Assembly (NCBI GenBank): GCA_029879945.1
Contig: JAOUPJ010000001.1
Coordinates: 1 to 39,049, forward strand
DNA from: Gammaproteobacteria bacterium
GTDB taxonomy: Bacteria > Pseudomonadota > Gammaproteobacteria > S012-40
Direction: 5' to 3'
DNA length: 39,049 nt
Shown: positions 1-7,861 of the stretch, piece after piece
Layout of the letters: each line of letters begins with the position of its first letter
How positions within the stretch are numbered: the stretch's first letter is position 1
The notes under the pieces: generated by a model
What the model saw: only the letters and a program-made list of their open reading frames with translations
What the model was told of the DNA's origin: nothing
Databases searched by the model: none
Position numbers and translations under genes: made by a program

Positions 1-671
1 ATGAGCGTGCTGCCAAAACGTTTGATAGGCATATTGGTGATGGTAAAGAGCTGATTGAACTGGATACCAAATTGATCATCGAGTTGTTTCTTGTAATCGG
101 CTTGCAATGCAGACTGGGAGGGAGGGAGATGGGGTCCGACGGGATTGTAGACCAGGTTAAGAATCAGAACACTGTCGGGTTTCCCGTAACCCAGTTGATT
201 CAGTTTTTTTAGGCCTTCAATACTGCCTTCGAATACGCCCTTGCCCCGCTGCTCGTCCACATTCGATTCACTGTAACAAGGAAGTGAGGCAACGACCTCC
301 ACTTGATGTTGGGCCAAAAACTGCGCCAGGTCTTCCTGTCCAGGCTCGTTGAGTATGGTGAGATTGCAACGGTCCATCACTTTGATCCCGGCCTCTCTGG
401 CCTGGCTGACCATGTATCGAAAATGGGGATTGAGTTCAGGGGCACCACCCGTCAAGTCCAAGGCGTTGACGCCAGCGCGAAAGGCAAACGCCAAAACCTG
501 ATCGATTACCTCCTTACTCATCTCTTCCTTTCGCTTGGGGCTTGCATTGACATGGCAATGCAAACATTGCTGATTACAGCGATAGCCCAGATTGACCTGC
601 AGAGTCTGTAAACTGCCGCGTCTTATTCGCGGAAAGTCACTTACTTCCAGTAAAGGCAGGGTTGCATGCAT
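1..671 (-). CDS. arsS: Radical SAM protein of the arsenosugar biosynthesis ArsS type (3' end cut by window)
   Basis: Radical SAM enzyme resembling ArsS, proposed to add a deoxyadenosyl group to methylated arsenic during arsenosugar synthesis. The start is visible (MHATLPLLEV) with a GAGG ribosome binding site upstream; 223 codons are present and the C-terminus lies outside the window. The [4Fe-4S]/SAM motif CNQQCLHC is near residue 30, followed by the family phrases DLTGGAPELNP, DRCNLTIL, VASLPCYSE and NLVYNPVGP. These are characteristic of ArsS rather than of a generic radical SAM protein. No arsenic methyltransferase (arsM) is visible, but it could lie beyond the left edge. The family assignment is firm; the reaction is known from the family, not shown here. 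Confidence 0.88.
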   Translation of the reverse strand, partial: MHATLPLLEVSDFPRIRRGSLQTLQVNLGYRCNQQCLHCHVNASPKRKEEMSKEVIDQVLAFAFRAGVNALDLTGGAPELNPHFRYMVSQAREAGIKVMDRCNLTILNEPGQEDLAQFLAQHQVEVVASLPCYSESNVDEQRGKGVFEGSIEGLKKLNQLGYGKPDSVLILNLVYNPVGPHLPPSQSALQADYKKQLDDQFGIQFNQLFTITNMPIKRFGSTL

Positions 672-787
672 AGGGAAATCCTCAATCCAGTTATATGTTC
701 AGTATAAATTGCATCGATGCGTCTTCAAGCCCACTGGCTTTGTGGACATCACCTCGTCAATCCACTGACGCACCATCAGGCCCAATG

Positions 788-816
788 TTACAAATCTTTT
801 TCCATACGACTATAAT
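788..816 (+). promoter_or_regulatory. Sigma-70 type promoter for the ECF sigma/anti-sigma pair
   Basis: TTACAA (788-793), a 17-bp spacer and a perfect TATAAT (811-816) lie just upstream of the sigma factor gene. Transcription would start near 823, leaving a leader of about 20 nt. This suggests housekeeping expression rather than autoregulation by the ECF factor. Confidence 0.6.
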
Positions 817-842
817 GCACAAAACCCAGAATTGGAAAATGG

Positions 843-1469
843 ATGTCGGATCGATTCACGGATGAACGAGGCCTGATTGAAGGGCTGAGCAAGGGCGAAG
901 ATGAGGCCTACCGCTACGCTATAAAATCCTACCAGGGAATTATGCTCTATGTAGCGACCAGTATAGTCGGGAACGCCATTGCTGAAGAGATTGTGCAAGA
1001 TGCCTGGGTTTCAGTGATCAAGTCCCTCTCAAAATTTGAAGGACGCTCCTCGCTCAAGACCTGGATTCTGCGCATTGTGAGCAACACTGCCAAGACCCGC
1101 TTGCGTAAAGAGTCTCGATCTGTGGCCATGGGCGATGCCCTGGATCTGGAACTGGCACAAGGTGCCCAGCAGGACCAGTTTGATGAAAGCGGTCACTGGG
1201 TATCGCCCCCTACCAGTTGGCACTTCGACACGCCCGAGGCAATACTAAGCTCGGAAGAACTGAAAGAGGCCATATCCCAGGCCATCACCCAACTGCCTGC
1301 TCTACAGCGCAGTGTGCTAACCCTAAAAGAGATGGAAGACCTGGAAATGGATGAAATCTGTAAGATTCTGGATATATCCGAGTCTAATGGTAGAGTCTTA
1401 TTGCACCGTGCGCGGTCACGGATCTATCAAGTTATTGATAATTTTGAAAATAGTAAAAGCCATGTTTAA
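843..1469 (+). CDS. ECF-type RNA polymerase sigma factor
   Basis: A 208-residue extracytoplasmic-function sigma factor. Region 2 spans roughly residues 20-95 (AEEIVQDAWVSVIKSLSKF, then SSLKTWILRIVSNTAKTRLRKE, the -10-binding helix). Region 4 spans roughly 140-200 (ITQLPALQRSVLTLKEMEDLEMDEI and the helix-turn-helix SESNGRVLLHRARSRI). The approximately 45-residue linker between them is acidic and long for the class. The stop codon overlaps the start of the next gene by 8 nt, so the two are translationally coupled as a sigma/anti-sigma pair. No target promoters were identified. The class is clear; the stimulus is unknown. Confidence 0.9.
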   Translation: MSDRFTDERGLIEGLSKGEDEAYRYAIKSYQGIMLYVATSIVGNAIAEEIVQDAWVSVIKSLSKFEGRSSLKTWILRIVSNTAKTRLRKESRSVAMGDALDLELAQGAQQDQFDESGHWVSPPTSWHFDTPEAILSSEELKEAISQAITQLPALQRSVLTLKEMEDLEMDEICKILDISESNGRVLLHRARSRIYQVIDNFENSKSHV

Positions 1470-1701
1470 GTGTAAAGACATAAACCATCACACCAGCGAC
1501 TACCTGGACAAGAATTTGTCTCTGTGGAAACGCATGAACGTTCGGCTACACCTATTCATGTGCGGCCCCTGCCGAGATTTTGTACGTCAGTTTGGATTGA
1601 CTCGATCCAGCTTACAACATCTGTCCACTCCTGCGCCCACAGATGATAAAATTGACGCCGCGATCGCAAAGCTTAAGGCCAAGGTAAAGGAAAATCAGTA
1701 G
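1462..1701 (+). CDS. Small zinc-finger (ZAS-type) putative anti-sigma factor
   Basis: A 79-residue soluble protein starting MFKCKDINHH. It carries HLFMCGPC, the HX3CX2C zinc-binding arrangement of ZAS/zf-HC2 anti-sigma factors, preceded by an amphipathic helix (SDYLDKNLSLWKRMNVRLHL). There is no membrane segment, so it would act in the cytoplasm, probably holding the upstream sigma factor inactive and possibly responding to redox state or zinc as other ZAS proteins do. A longer reading from an upstream ATG in the same frame is possible, but it would overlap the sigma gene by more than 100 nt. The start chosen gives the usual 8-nt overlap. Confidence 0.75.
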   Translation: MFKCKDINHHTSDYLDKNLSLWKRMNVRLHLFMCGPCRDFVRQFGLTRSSLQHLSTPAPTDDKIDAAIAKLKAKVKENQ

Positions 1702-1753
1702 AATAGCCTGAGATAATGCTATTAACAGGTTTTATTTAAGCATATAAGTATTA

Positions 1754-1759
1754 TATAAT
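1754..1759 (+). promoter_or_regulatory. Possible -10 element upstream of sat-cysC
   Basis: A perfect TATAAT lies in the AT-rich gap about 95 nt before the sat-cysC start. The hexamer at the expected -35 position (TTTATT) is poor, so an activator such as CysB might be needed; that is inference. Confidence 0.3.
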
Positions 1760-1853
1760 TAGTGCTAGCTGTTGATCTAACTAAGAATAATTCTAAGATT
1801 AAACTACACGCTACAACGATTTCTAACTACATCAAAATATTGGCAGGTAAGGC

Positions 1854-3566
1854 ATGTCCACACTGATACAACCCTACGGCGGTAAGCTCGTAAACCTGTA
1901 TGCCTCTGAGGCAGAACAGGCCTCCATCAAACAGTCTTCAACTGACTACATCTCCTGGGATTTGAGCCACCGGCAGATTTGCGATCTGGAACTCCTGCTA
2001 AACGGCGGTTTTTCTCCTTTGACGGGTTTCATGGGCGAAGCCGATTACAACTCGGTGGTGAAGGACATGCGTCTGGCAGATGGTACCCTCTGGACCATCC
2101 CCATTACCCTGGACGTGAACGAAGATTTCGCCAAAAAGATTTCCAAAGACCAGACCATCGCCTTGCGTGACCAGGAAGGGGTGCTCATCGCAACTCTTAC
2201 CGTTTCAGACGTGTGGAAACCGAACAAGAGCCTGGAGGCCGAAAAGGTCTTCGGCGCAGACGATCTGGCACATCCGGCCGTTTATTTTCTACACAACCAG
2301 GCCGGCGATTACTACATCGGCGGCACCTTGAAAGGCGTGGAAGAGCCAGGCCATTATGATTATCGTCACTTGCGTGATACTCCGGCGGCCCTCCGCGCCA
2401 AGTTTGAAAAACTGGGTTGGCGTAAAATCGTCGCCTTCCAGACCCGCAACCCCATGCACCGTGCCCATCAGGAACTGACATTCCGCGCCGCACAGCAGGC
2501 AGAAGCCAATCTTCTGATCAACCCGGTAGTGGGTATGACCAAGCCCGGCGATATCGATCACTATTCCAGAGTACGTTGTTACCAGCATGTACTGGATCAA
2601 TATCCGGCTCAAACCACTGCACTGAGCTTATTGCCCTTGGCCATGCGTATGGCTGGCCCACGCGAAGCCGTATGGCATGCCATTATTCGTCGTAACCACG
2701 GCTGTACCCACTTCATCGTCGGCCGTGACCATGCTGGCCCGGGTAAGAATAGCCAGGGAGAGGATTTTTACGGCCCTTATGACGCGCAAGATCTGGTAAA
2801 ACAATTTCAGGAAGAACTACAGATCGAAATGGTCCCTTTTGAGGCCATGGTCTATGTTAAAGAGCGTTCAGAATATCGGCCGCTCAGTCAGGTCGAAAAA
2901 GACGAGACCGTTCTAAACATCTCAGGAACCGAATTCCGTAGACGTCTGCAAGAAGGCCTGGATATTCCTGAATGGTTCTCCTATGCACAGGTGGTGGCAG
3001 AACTGCGCAAGACCCATCCGCCCAAACACAAGCAGGGTGTCACACTGTTTTTTACCGGGCTATCCGGAGCCGGCAAATCCACCATCGCCAATGCCGTGAT
3101 GGTTAAACTGCTGGAACTGGGGGGCAGACCTGTGACCCTGCTCGATGGCGACCTGGTTCGCAAGCATCTTTCCAGCGAACTGGGATTCTCCAAGGAACAC
3201 CGCAACCTGAATGTGGAACGCATCGGCTATGTGGCCAGTGAAATCACCAAGAACGGTGGCTTCGCCATTTGTGCCCCCATCGCACCCTATGCGGCGACTC
3301 GTCGTAATGTACGTGAACTGGTTAGTGCCGTAGGTGGATTTCTGGAGATCTATATTTCCACACCCATCGATGTGTGTGAACAGCGTGACCGTAAAGGGCT
3401 CTACGCCAAGGCGCGAGCAGGGATCATCAAGACCTTCACCGGTATCAGTGACCCCTACGAAGCACCTGAGAAGCCCGAAATTGAAATCAACACTTCAGAG
3501 TGTTCACCCGAAGAGGCGGCACAACGTATTTTGTTGAAGATGGAAAGTCTGGGCTTTATTAAATAG
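1854..3566 (+). CDS. sat-cysC: Bifunctional ATP sulfurylase / APS kinase
   Basis: A 570-residue fusion that activates sulfate in two steps: ATP + sulfate to APS, then APS + ATP to PAPS. The N-terminal ATP sulfurylase half (about 1-390) has QTRNPMHRAH at 196-205 and GRDHAGPG from 290, the two nucleotide-binding signatures of the homo-oligomeric Sat family. The C-terminal APS kinase half (about 395-570) has the P-loop GLSGAGKST at 402-410, followed by LLDGD and the APS-binding stretch FAICAPIAPY. All key residues look intact. The start has a purine-rich ribosome binding site (GGCAGGTAAGG). The fusion could serve cysteine synthesis or sulfation. No cysD/N, cysH or transporter gene is nearby. Confidence 0.95.
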   Translation: MSTLIQPYGGKLVNLYASEAEQASIKQSSTDYISWDLSHRQICDLELLLNGGFSPLTGFMGEADYNSVVKDMRLADGTLWTIPITLDVNEDFAKKISKDQTIALRDQEGVLIATLTVSDVWKPNKSLEAEKVFGADDLAHPAVYFLHNQAGDYYIGGTLKGVEEPGHYDYRHLRDTPAALRAKFEKLGWRKIVAFQTRNPMHRAHQELTFRAAQQAEANLLINPVVGMTKPGDIDHYSRVRCYQHVLDQYPAQTTALSLLPLAMRMAGPREAVWHAIIRRNHGCTHFIVGRDHAGPGKNSQGEDFYGPYDAQDLVKQFQEELQIEMVPFEAMVYVKERSEYRPLSQVEKDETVLNISGTEFRRRLQEGLDIPEWFSYAQVVAELRKTHPPKHKQGVTLFFTGLSGAGKSTIANAVMVKLLELGGRPVTLLDGDLVRKHLSSELGFSKEHRNLNVERIGYVASEITKNGGFAICAPIAPYAATRRNVRELVSAVGGFLEIYISTPIDVCEQRDRKGLYAKARAGIIKTFTGISDPYEAPEKPEIEINTSECSPEEAAQRILLKMESLGFIK

Positions 3567-3588
3567 TATTCCCGGTTTTTCGGAACAA

Positions 3589-3623
3589 AAAAAACCGCGA
3601 TTGAAGTCGCGGTTTTTTCTTTT
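3589..3623. terminator. Intrinsic terminator between sat-cysC and grxD, usable from both sides
   Basis: A perfect 12-bp stem, AAAAAACCGCGA pairing with TCGCGGTTTTTT, with a 6-nt loop. T-rich sequence follows on the + strand, and the A-run on the left becomes a T-run for the convergent grxD transcript. Confidence 0.9.
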
Positions 3624-3637
3624 CATCTACAGATGAA

Positions 3638-3985
3638 TTATTCCTTTGCTTCACCCTCATCTGTTTTGGCCTTGGCTGCGGCCTCCTCCAGCATGGGTTT
3701 CAACTCACCCCGCTCGTATAACTCGAGTACGATATCGCAGCCACCGATCAACTCTCCGCTCACATAGATTTGAGGGAAGGTAGGCCAGTTGGCATATCGA
3801 GGCAGGTTTTGAAAGACTTCAGGATCTTCCAATACATTCACATAACCAAAATCGACCCCACAAGCGGCCAGCGCCTGAGCGGCCCGACTGGAAAATCCGC
3901 ACATGGGGAATTGGGGTGAACCCTTCATGTATATCACCACAGAGTTGCCTTCAACTTGCTCGCGAATGCGATCTAAAACGTCCAT
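3638..3985 (-). CDS. grxD: Monothiol glutaredoxin (Grx4/GrxD type)
   Basis: A 115-residue monothiol glutaredoxin with the CGFS active site (FPMCGFSSRAAQ, Cys about residue 29). It also has the glutathione-binding segments WPTFPQIYVSGELIGGCD typical of GrxD. Family members bind a [2Fe-2S] cluster between two monomers using glutathione and hand it to BolA or iron-sulfur carrier proteins in the cytoplasm. Full length and apparently complete. It is transcribed alone, convergent to sat-cysC, with a shared terminator. The C-terminus has an Ala/Lys/Glu-rich tail (AAAKAKTDEGEAKE) slightly longer than usual. Confidence 0.95.
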   Translation of the reverse strand: MDVLDRIREQVEGNSVVIYMKGSPQFPMCGFSSRAAQALAACGVDFGYVNVLEDPEVFQNLPRYANWPTFPQIYVSGELIGGCDIVLELYERGELKPMLEEAAAKAKTDEGEAKE

Positions 3986-4175
3986 TCCACTTACCCTCTA
4001 AGAGTCTGCTATGTTGATCAGTTTACCGAGGAAAACGCGTAGATTAAACCACAATTGTTATCGGCTCATTAATGGGTTCCGGTTTTTCCACCTGCACCTT
4101 ACTGAAGCAAGTGATCACTTACCTCAAGATTAGAATAATAACTTATTGTTTTAATTTACTATTTAGTAAGTTTCA

Positions 4176-6368
4176 TCACATTACCAGGGCCGCCCCCACG
4201 CTCAGACCCGGCCAGTATTCGCCTGTCTCCTTGCCAAAAGGCCTGTCTTTCGGTGCGATGTCTCTGGGGTTGTTGCGCTTGGTATTGACGCTGGCAGTGG
4301 CAAAAAGACGAATTTCGGGAATCAGCTGATAGTTAATACCCACTCCCAGGCTGAATTCGGGAGACAAATGGGCACAATGATGACACTGTTCAATGATATC
4401 GTTTTCCACCAAACGCGTCCCGATCAAGGCCTCGGTATCCAGTTGCCAGCTTTCCGCAAAGGGCAGGGACCAGCCCATGCCCCAGCGCAATCTGGCAAAC
4501 GAAATCTCCGAGTCTTCGGTTCTGCCACCAACTGAGAAATTATTATAAAACTGCCCAATCCCGGACTTCACCACTAGATTTTCATAACCCGATTCGTCAT
4601 ATGCCACACCCACATCCAGTCGCCCATTGCCAATCACATTGAGCAGCCCAAGGGCCAGTCCTTCATTTTTTTTGGATATATTGACCAGTCCCATTTGCAG
4701 ATCACTGACCTCGTCTGCCATATTGAAAATACCCAGCTGGTAGCCGTCTACACGTCCAGAGGTGTAGTTAAAAAACATGCTACCCTGAACACCGCTCAGA
4801 TCCTGTCTTATAATATTGACAAACCCAGCACCCTGAACGCCTTTCACATTCCCTTTTGTAATCGCCGCGAAACCGGCCCCGCTTACCCCCTTCACATCAC
4901 CCGATACCATACTCAAAAGACCAGCGCCCTGCCCACCCAGCAGATTACCTTGTGTAATCGCAGCAAAGCCTGCACCCTGCCCGCCTGTCACATCATTCTT
5001 AACAAGACTGACCAGACCGGCACCTTGCCCGCCATTTAAATCTCGTCCAGTCACCGCAAATACCACCGCTCCCTGTCCACCGTATACGTCTTCCTTGGTC
5101 ATCGCACCCACCACGCCTACCGAGCTTTTCGCTGCATCGGTATCACTCCCGATGAGTTGCAAATTGAGCTTCACAAACTCTTTCTTTTCGGGTGAGACTG
5201 GCTCCGGGTAGTCCACGCCCGGTACTAAAGAAATCTTTAGTGGGATCACTTCGTAGCGTTCATCATTCTCCGGATCAAGCGGGGCCTGCTCCGCGCTTCC
5301 TCGACTGACACCGTCTTCATTCTTCGCCAGAACTTCAAACTGAGACAAACGCAGCACGTTTCGCTGTCCTTTAAGCACTCGTTGCTGGGCTCCCATCAAC
5401 GTTCCCTGCTGATCCAGGGTGACGGAATAACTATCTGGAGCTAGGCTCACGTCCATGGTCGCATCAGCAGTCGTTTTATTTAATTCCACCACCAGCCTTC
5501 CAGAGGGGTCTCGTACATACAACCGCCCCACCAACTGCTTTTCTATACTCAAGGCCGCACTGGATTGACTCAATTCGGTCAAGACCAGATTCCCTGCACC
5601 CACAAGCTTGAAATCATAGGCCGCGTGTTGTGCGCCCACGAGTGAATCTTGCGTCTTGGCCAGCGTTTCATGAAAGGCGTATTGATAGGCCTCGTCCAGG
5701 CTCACCTTTTTATCCAGCGTGGTGTCCCCTGCCCCGCGCAATGCCGAAACGAGATAGTGGGTAAAATAGCCCCCACCCACGGCATCCGATTCCTGGGCGT
5801 TTTCATTGGCCGAACTGGAGGTGAGGATGGCATATCCTTTTACGCGGGAAGACTCGTCCACCATAAACGGCGGTTTATGGCTCCCGCCTTTGATGCGCGT
5901 AAACGCACCCGAGGCACAGGAATCCAGAATGGCAATCTGCACATCGGAATTCACACCCACCAAGGCCTTTTTGAGACGCGCATAAGCCAGTCGCTGTTGC
6001 CCTAACAACAGGCCTGTTTCGTCGGAATGACCGGAGTAGTAAAAAAATAACTCGCTACGTTTGGCAGGAGTTTTGTCGGAACGAATTTTGGTTTCGATCT
6101 TTACAAAGGCCTTTTCGATTTCTTCCGGACTGGGGTCCTGTAATAACAGGCTATTACTTGATTCCAGTCCACCCAATTCCTGTAACACATTGCGCACAGA
6201 CACGGCATCGGACTGGGTAAAACGCAAGGGTACACGACCACTGCCCCCGTCGTTTGCCGCCACCAAAATCGCGTAACGTTTCACGATTTCGCCTGCCGCA
6301 TAGGCTTGCCCTGTTAAGACTAGAAACAGACTCAGGAAAAAAACTTGTATCAGTACTTGATTCAACAT
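4176..6368 (-). CDS. Exported caspase-fold peptidase with C-terminal 16-residue surface repeats
   Basis: A 730-residue exported protein. A signal peptide (about 1-24, ending QAYA) is followed by a caspase p20-like domain (about 30-260) with the dyad His114 (YYSGHSDE) and Cys151 (ILDSCASGAF), so it should be an active C14-type peptidase. A middle section (about 280-420) resembles a beta-sandwich. From about 430 to 546 come seven units of 16 residues beginning GGQGAG or GVQGAG, then looser G-x-L-G-x-x-N units. This matches the pattern of LA_2272-type surface repeats. The end looks like beta-barrel strands. The gene is third in an operon with an ECF sigma factor and an anti-sigma-like protein, overlapping the previous gene at TGATG. 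Location is probably periplasm or outer membrane. The substrate is unknown. Confidence 0.8.
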   Translation of the reverse strand: MLNQVLIQVFFLSLFLVLTGQAYAAGEIVKRYAILVAANDGGSGRVPLRFTQSDAVSVRNVLQELGGLESSNSLLLQDPSPEEIEKAFVKIETKIRSDKTPAKRSELFFYYSGHSDETGLLLGQQRLAYARLKKALVGVNSDVQIAILDSCASGAFTRIKGGSHKPPFMVDESSRVKGYAILTSSSANENAQESDAVGGGYFTHYLVSALRGAGDTTLDKKVSLDEAYQYAFHETLAKTQDSLVGAQHAAYDFKLVGAGNLVLTELSQSSAALSIEKQLVGRLYVRDPSGRLVVELNKTTADATMDVSLAPDSYSVTLDQQGTLMGAQQRVLKGQRNVLRLSQFEVLAKNEDGVSRGSAEQAPLDPENDERYEVIPLKISLVPGVDYPEPVSPEKKEFVKLNLQLIGSDTDAAKSSVGVVGAMTKEDVYGGQGAVVFAVTGRDLNGGQGAGLVSLVKNDVTGGQGAGFAAITQGNLLGGQGAGLLSMVSGDVKGVSGAGFAAITKGNVKGVQGAGFVNIIRQDLSGVQGSMFFNYTSGRVDGYQLGIFNMADEVSDLQMGLVNISKKNEGLALGLLNVIGNGRLDVGVAYDESGYENLVVKSGIGQFYNNFSVGGRTEDSEISFARLRWGMGWSLPFAESWQLDTEALIGTRLVENDIIEQCHHCAHLSPEFSLGVGINYQLIPEIRLFATASVNTKRNNPRDIAPKDRPFGKETGEYWPGLSVGAALVM

Positions 6369-7174
6369 CAGTTCATCTTTCTTATTGTAAATATGCTTTG
6401 TTCCATTCCTTGAGGTAAACCGGAGAGTTCACGTTGTGTCTCGTTTATGTGTGCGGCCTGCGCCTCTATGAGCGGTATCATTTTCTCAAAATCAATTTTC
6501 TTTTCAGCATAAAGAAAATAAAAGTGTTCAAAGCGGGGGGCATTATCCAGCACGTATGAATTATGCAACATAAACTCACCGCTGGGATTCACCGTGAACA
6601 AGGAATGTTGTTCATAAGGGAAGTGTTTGGTCACCATGCCGTTACCGTCAATAGAAATAATCATGCCGTAGTTAAAACCGGCCGCAATATAGGAAAGCTG
6701 TAACTGGTCACCCTGTTTGAGCGGCTGATTTTCGGCAACACTTTGTGGACCTTCCTTCGTATTCAGATAGAGCTTCAAATGGGGTTTGGCCCCTTTGAGC
6801 CGAATACCAATGTCTTCACCTATTCCAGTTGTGGTGACATTTGTAGGCGTCTGGTTTAGTAATAGGGTTGCGAAAACCATAACCGCCACCACAGGAAGGG
6901 CATAGGCCAAGCGATTCCAACTGAACCAGGGCGCAGGTTCTGATTCTGAACTGGCGATTCGAGAATTGCGATCGATTCGCTGTTGGATCTGCATGAGCAT
7001 GGCTTCATGATTGTGTTGCGATTGAAACTCGCGATTGGAATCCTCGATAGCTTGTAGACGTTGTCTTAATTGTTCGCTGTGTTCCAGGGCGCGTTCGATG
7101 ATGTCACGCTCGCTCTGCGTTAACTCACCCAAGACATACTGCTCCAGTCGCAGTTGTGAAATCTTGTCTGTCAT
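6368..7174 (-). CDS. Membrane anti-sigma-like protein with a periplasmic DUF4384-like domain
   Basis: A 268-residue single-pass protein. The cytoplasmic part (1-90) starts with a helix typical of anti-sigma domains (LEQYVLGELTQSERDIIERAL, the 'YVLGEL' seen in many ECF anti-sigma factors). A membrane segment lies near 91-108 (LAYALPVVAVMVFATLLL). The periplasmic part (about 115-268) contains GDQLQLSYIAAGFNYGMIISIDGNG, resembling DUF4384-type sensory domains found beside caspase-like proteins. It starts at an ATGA overlap with the sigma gene and ends at a TGATG overlap with the caspase gene, so all three are made in step. It probably restrains the sigma factor until a surface signal arrives. 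The DUF4384 likeness is a weak resemblance by eye. Confidence 0.7.
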   Translation of the reverse strand: MTDKISQLRLEQYVLGELTQSERDIIERALEHSEQLRQRLQAIEDSNREFQSQHNHEAMLMQIQQRIDRNSRIASSESEPAPWFSWNRLAYALPVVAVMVFATLLLNQTPTNVTTTGIGEDIGIRLKGAKPHLKLYLNTKEGPQSVAENQPLKQGDQLQLSYIAAGFNYGMIISIDGNGMVTKHFPYEQHSLFTVNPSGEFMLHNSYVLDNAPRFEHFYFLYAEKKIDFEKMIPLIEAQAAHINETQRELSGLPQGMEQSIFTIRKMN

Positions 7175-7677
7175 GAATCCACCCCTTGCAGTGTCTTTAA
7201 AGATTCGCGTAAGTGCCGAAGCCGTTTTCTCACACCCGATACAGACATGCCTATGGTCTCCGCCACCTCCTCCAGCGTCATGCCGTCGTGGTAGTGCAAG
7301 ACCGCTATGAGCCGTGTGGAATCCGGATGGTGTCTAAAGAGCCTGTCCAGCACAGACTGGTTCGCAATCTGATCTTGTGGATCGTCCAGGCTCGCGATCT
7401 GGTCCAGGCTGGGCATGTCGCTCGTCTCATCCATAGGGACTTCAGCACTCACTCGTCGTCTATTGTTGCGAATCATATTCAGGCAATGGTTGGTGGCCAT
7501 GGTATAGAGCAGGGAGGAAGGCGCGTTTTCATTCAGGCGTTGTCTATTCTCCACCAGTTTTACAAACACGTCTTGCATCGCCTCCAGAGCCAGTGCCTCA
7601 TTGTGCAATATATGCTTGCAACGACGAAACACCATCGCATTATATTTCCTATAGAGAGCCTCTATATCCAGTTCCAC
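7171..7677 (-). CDS. ECF sigma factor of the caspase operon
   Basis: A 168-residue ECF sigma factor. Region 2 lies at about 5-75 (ALEAMQDVFVKLVENRQRL, SSLLYTMATNHCLNMIRNNRRR). Region 4 lies at about 110-165 (DSTRLIAVLHYHDGMTLEEVAETIGMSVSGVRKRLRHLRESL). The start is GTG, chosen for the GGGGA ribosome binding site 5-6 nt upstream; an ATG 2 nt earlier is in another frame. It is first in the operon with the membrane anti-sigma-like protein and the caspase-like peptidase. A bipartite element matching the ECF promoter layout lies upstream in the right orientation, so autoregulation is likely. Confidence 0.9.
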   Translation of the reverse strand: MELDIEALYRKYNAMVFRRCKHILHNEALALEAMQDVFVKLVENRQRLNENAPSSLLYTMATNHCLNMIRNNRRRVSAEVPMDETSDMPSLDQIASLDDPQDQIANQSVLDRLFRHHPDSTRLIAVLHYHDGMTLEEVAETIGMSVSGVRKRLRHLRESLKTLQGVDS

Positions 7678-7699
7678 ATCATTCCCCAGCGCTTTATTG

Positions 7700-7733
7700 C
7701 TGAAACACTATCGTCCATCAAAGTTGTCACTTT
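7700..7733 (+). promoter_or_regulatory. Putative ECF promoter reading right, towards the outer-membrane protein gene
   Basis: CTGAAACAC (7700-7708), 19 bp, then CACTTT (7728-7733), preceded by TGT. A TGAAAC -35 with a GTC-containing -10 about 16-17 bp away is a common ECF layout. The identical arrangement occurs in inverted orientation at 7811-7778. The predicted leader is about 120 nt. Confidence 0.55.
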
Positions 7734-7777
7734 AATTCTAACATCTTAATAATCAACAGGTTATGAAATTTGCAAAA

Positions 7778-7811
7778 AAAGTGGCAGTTTTTTGATTCCC
7801 GGGTGTTTCAG
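7778..7811 (-). promoter_or_regulatory. Putative ECF promoter reading left, towards the sigma/anti-sigma/caspase operon
   Basis: On the minus strand CTGAAACAC (7811-7803), 19 bp, then CACTTT (7783-7778), preceded by TGC. It matches the rightward element in both boxes and spacing. The predicted start near 7771 gives a leader of about 95 nt. Confidence 0.55.
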
Positions 7812-7861
7812 TGAATAGCAAGTTTGATTTTAGGGCTCAACTTTAATTACGGGAGATGACA

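Noticed and set aside
4156..4169. Perfect palindrome TTACTATTTAGTAA after the caspase gene
   Set aside because: AT-rich and short, no T-tract on the relevant strand; could arise by chance.
5649..6005. 118-codon open frame opposite the caspase gene
   Set aside because: Antisense shadow of the repeat-free caspase region; protein shows no pattern of a real domain.
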